A stretch of 64,000 bases of DNA from Salibacterium salarium (GTDB lineage: Bacteria > Bacillota > Bacilli > Bacillales > Marinococcaceae): assembly GCF_030813635.1 (NCBI RefSeq), contig NZ_JAUSUM010000002.1, positions 186,001-250,000 on the forward strand, in the 5' to 3' direction. The notes beneath the pieces were generated by a model. That model was not told the origin of the DNA and ran no database searches. It saw only the letters and a list, made by a program, of their open reading frames with translations. A program made the translations under genes and the position numbers. Shown in pieces: positions 63,879-64,000 of the stretch (position 1 is the stretch's first letter; the number at the start of each line of letters is the position of its first letter).

Positions 63879-64000
63879 CTAATTATTGAACTTTGTAGAA
63901 CCTCCTAAAGCTTTTGATTGATTAATGGCAGCGTGAATAGCTTTCTGAAAGCTTTCTTGTAATCTATTACTTTCCATTGATTGGAATGCTGCTTCTGTTG
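63879..64000 (-). CDS. C-terminal part of an unidentified protein, cut by window edge
   Basis: Entering from the right edge, a minus-strand frame of 39 full codons ends at TAG (63879-63881). It reads TEAAFQSMESNRLQESFQ, then KAIHAAINQSKALGGSTKFNN. The composition is helical and polar with no membrane segment. I do not recognise the family. The region between it and the channel gene has no clear terminator. Confidence 0.5.
   Translation of the reverse strand, partial: TEAAFQSMESNRLQESFQKAIHAAINQSKALGGSTKFNN

Overview
The window is low-GC Firmicutes DNA from a member of the Bacillaceae. Most of it keeps the gene order of the Bacillus subtilis yku-ykr-pdh-ykt-yla-cta-ylb chromosome segment: ykuTUV, ktrC, rnjA-rpoY, ykrA, def, ykyA, pdhABCD, yktABC, ylaF, typA, ylaH, ylaI, ylaK, ylaL, glsA, ylaN, pyc, ctaABCDEF and ylbDEF. 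Several traits suggest a salt- or alkali-adapted species: a NaChBac-type voltage-gated sodium channel, a BCCT osmolyte transporter with a charged C-terminal tail, and a cytochrome oxidase subunit II with strongly acidic extracytoplasmic inserts. No tRNA, rRNA, CRISPR array, prophage or transposase gene was seen.

Layout. 1-6.9 kb is accessory: a LysR/MFS divergent pair, a lipoprotein, an S-layer-homology remnant, isocitrate lyase, a MarR/MFS pair and an RraA-like protein. 7.0-10.2 kb is the acetylated diaminopimelate (lysine and cell wall) branch: dapH, a class III aminotransferase and dapL. 10.2-19.7 kb holds redox genes (TrxR-like, ykuU, ykuV), a mechanosensitive channel, the K+ gating subunit ktrC, RNase J1 with RNA polymerase epsilon, a HAD phosphatase, deformylase and ykyA. 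19.9-25.0 kb is the pyruvate dehydrogenase operon. 25.3-39.4 kb has the BCCT transporter and the ykt/yla genes. 39.6-46 kb has pyruvate carboxylase, photolyase and an Eis-type acetyltransferase. 45.9-53 kb is the caa3 oxidase cluster. 53-58.6 kb is the ylb region plus darB and tnrA. 58.7-64 kb has bioB, a 0.35 kb inverted-repeat element, a nitroreductase, aspartokinase and the sodium channel. A further truncated gene lies at the right edge.

How the genes connect. Pyruvate is a hub: PDH makes acetyl-CoA, pyruvate carboxylase makes oxaloacetate, isocitrate lyase spares acetyl carbon, and oxaloacetate-derived aspartate feeds aspartokinase and the DAP branch. Biotin synthase supplies the carboxylase cofactor. 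Two c-di-AMP receptor families are present, KtrC and DarB; in B. subtilis DarB is reported to act on pyruvate carboxylase.

The most informative non-coding signals are a BirA-type operator at bioB, a TnrA box placed for tnrA self-activation, and a cre site just upstream of a consensus darB promoter. Others are palindromes at aceA and at the marR gene, a hairpin that hides the ribosome binding site of a small secreted-protein gene, structured leaders before pdhA and aspartokinase, and the inverted-repeat element after bioB. No wholly new multi-gene system could be demonstrated; the leaders, the hidden RBS and the dispersed repeats are the best candidates for undescribed biology.
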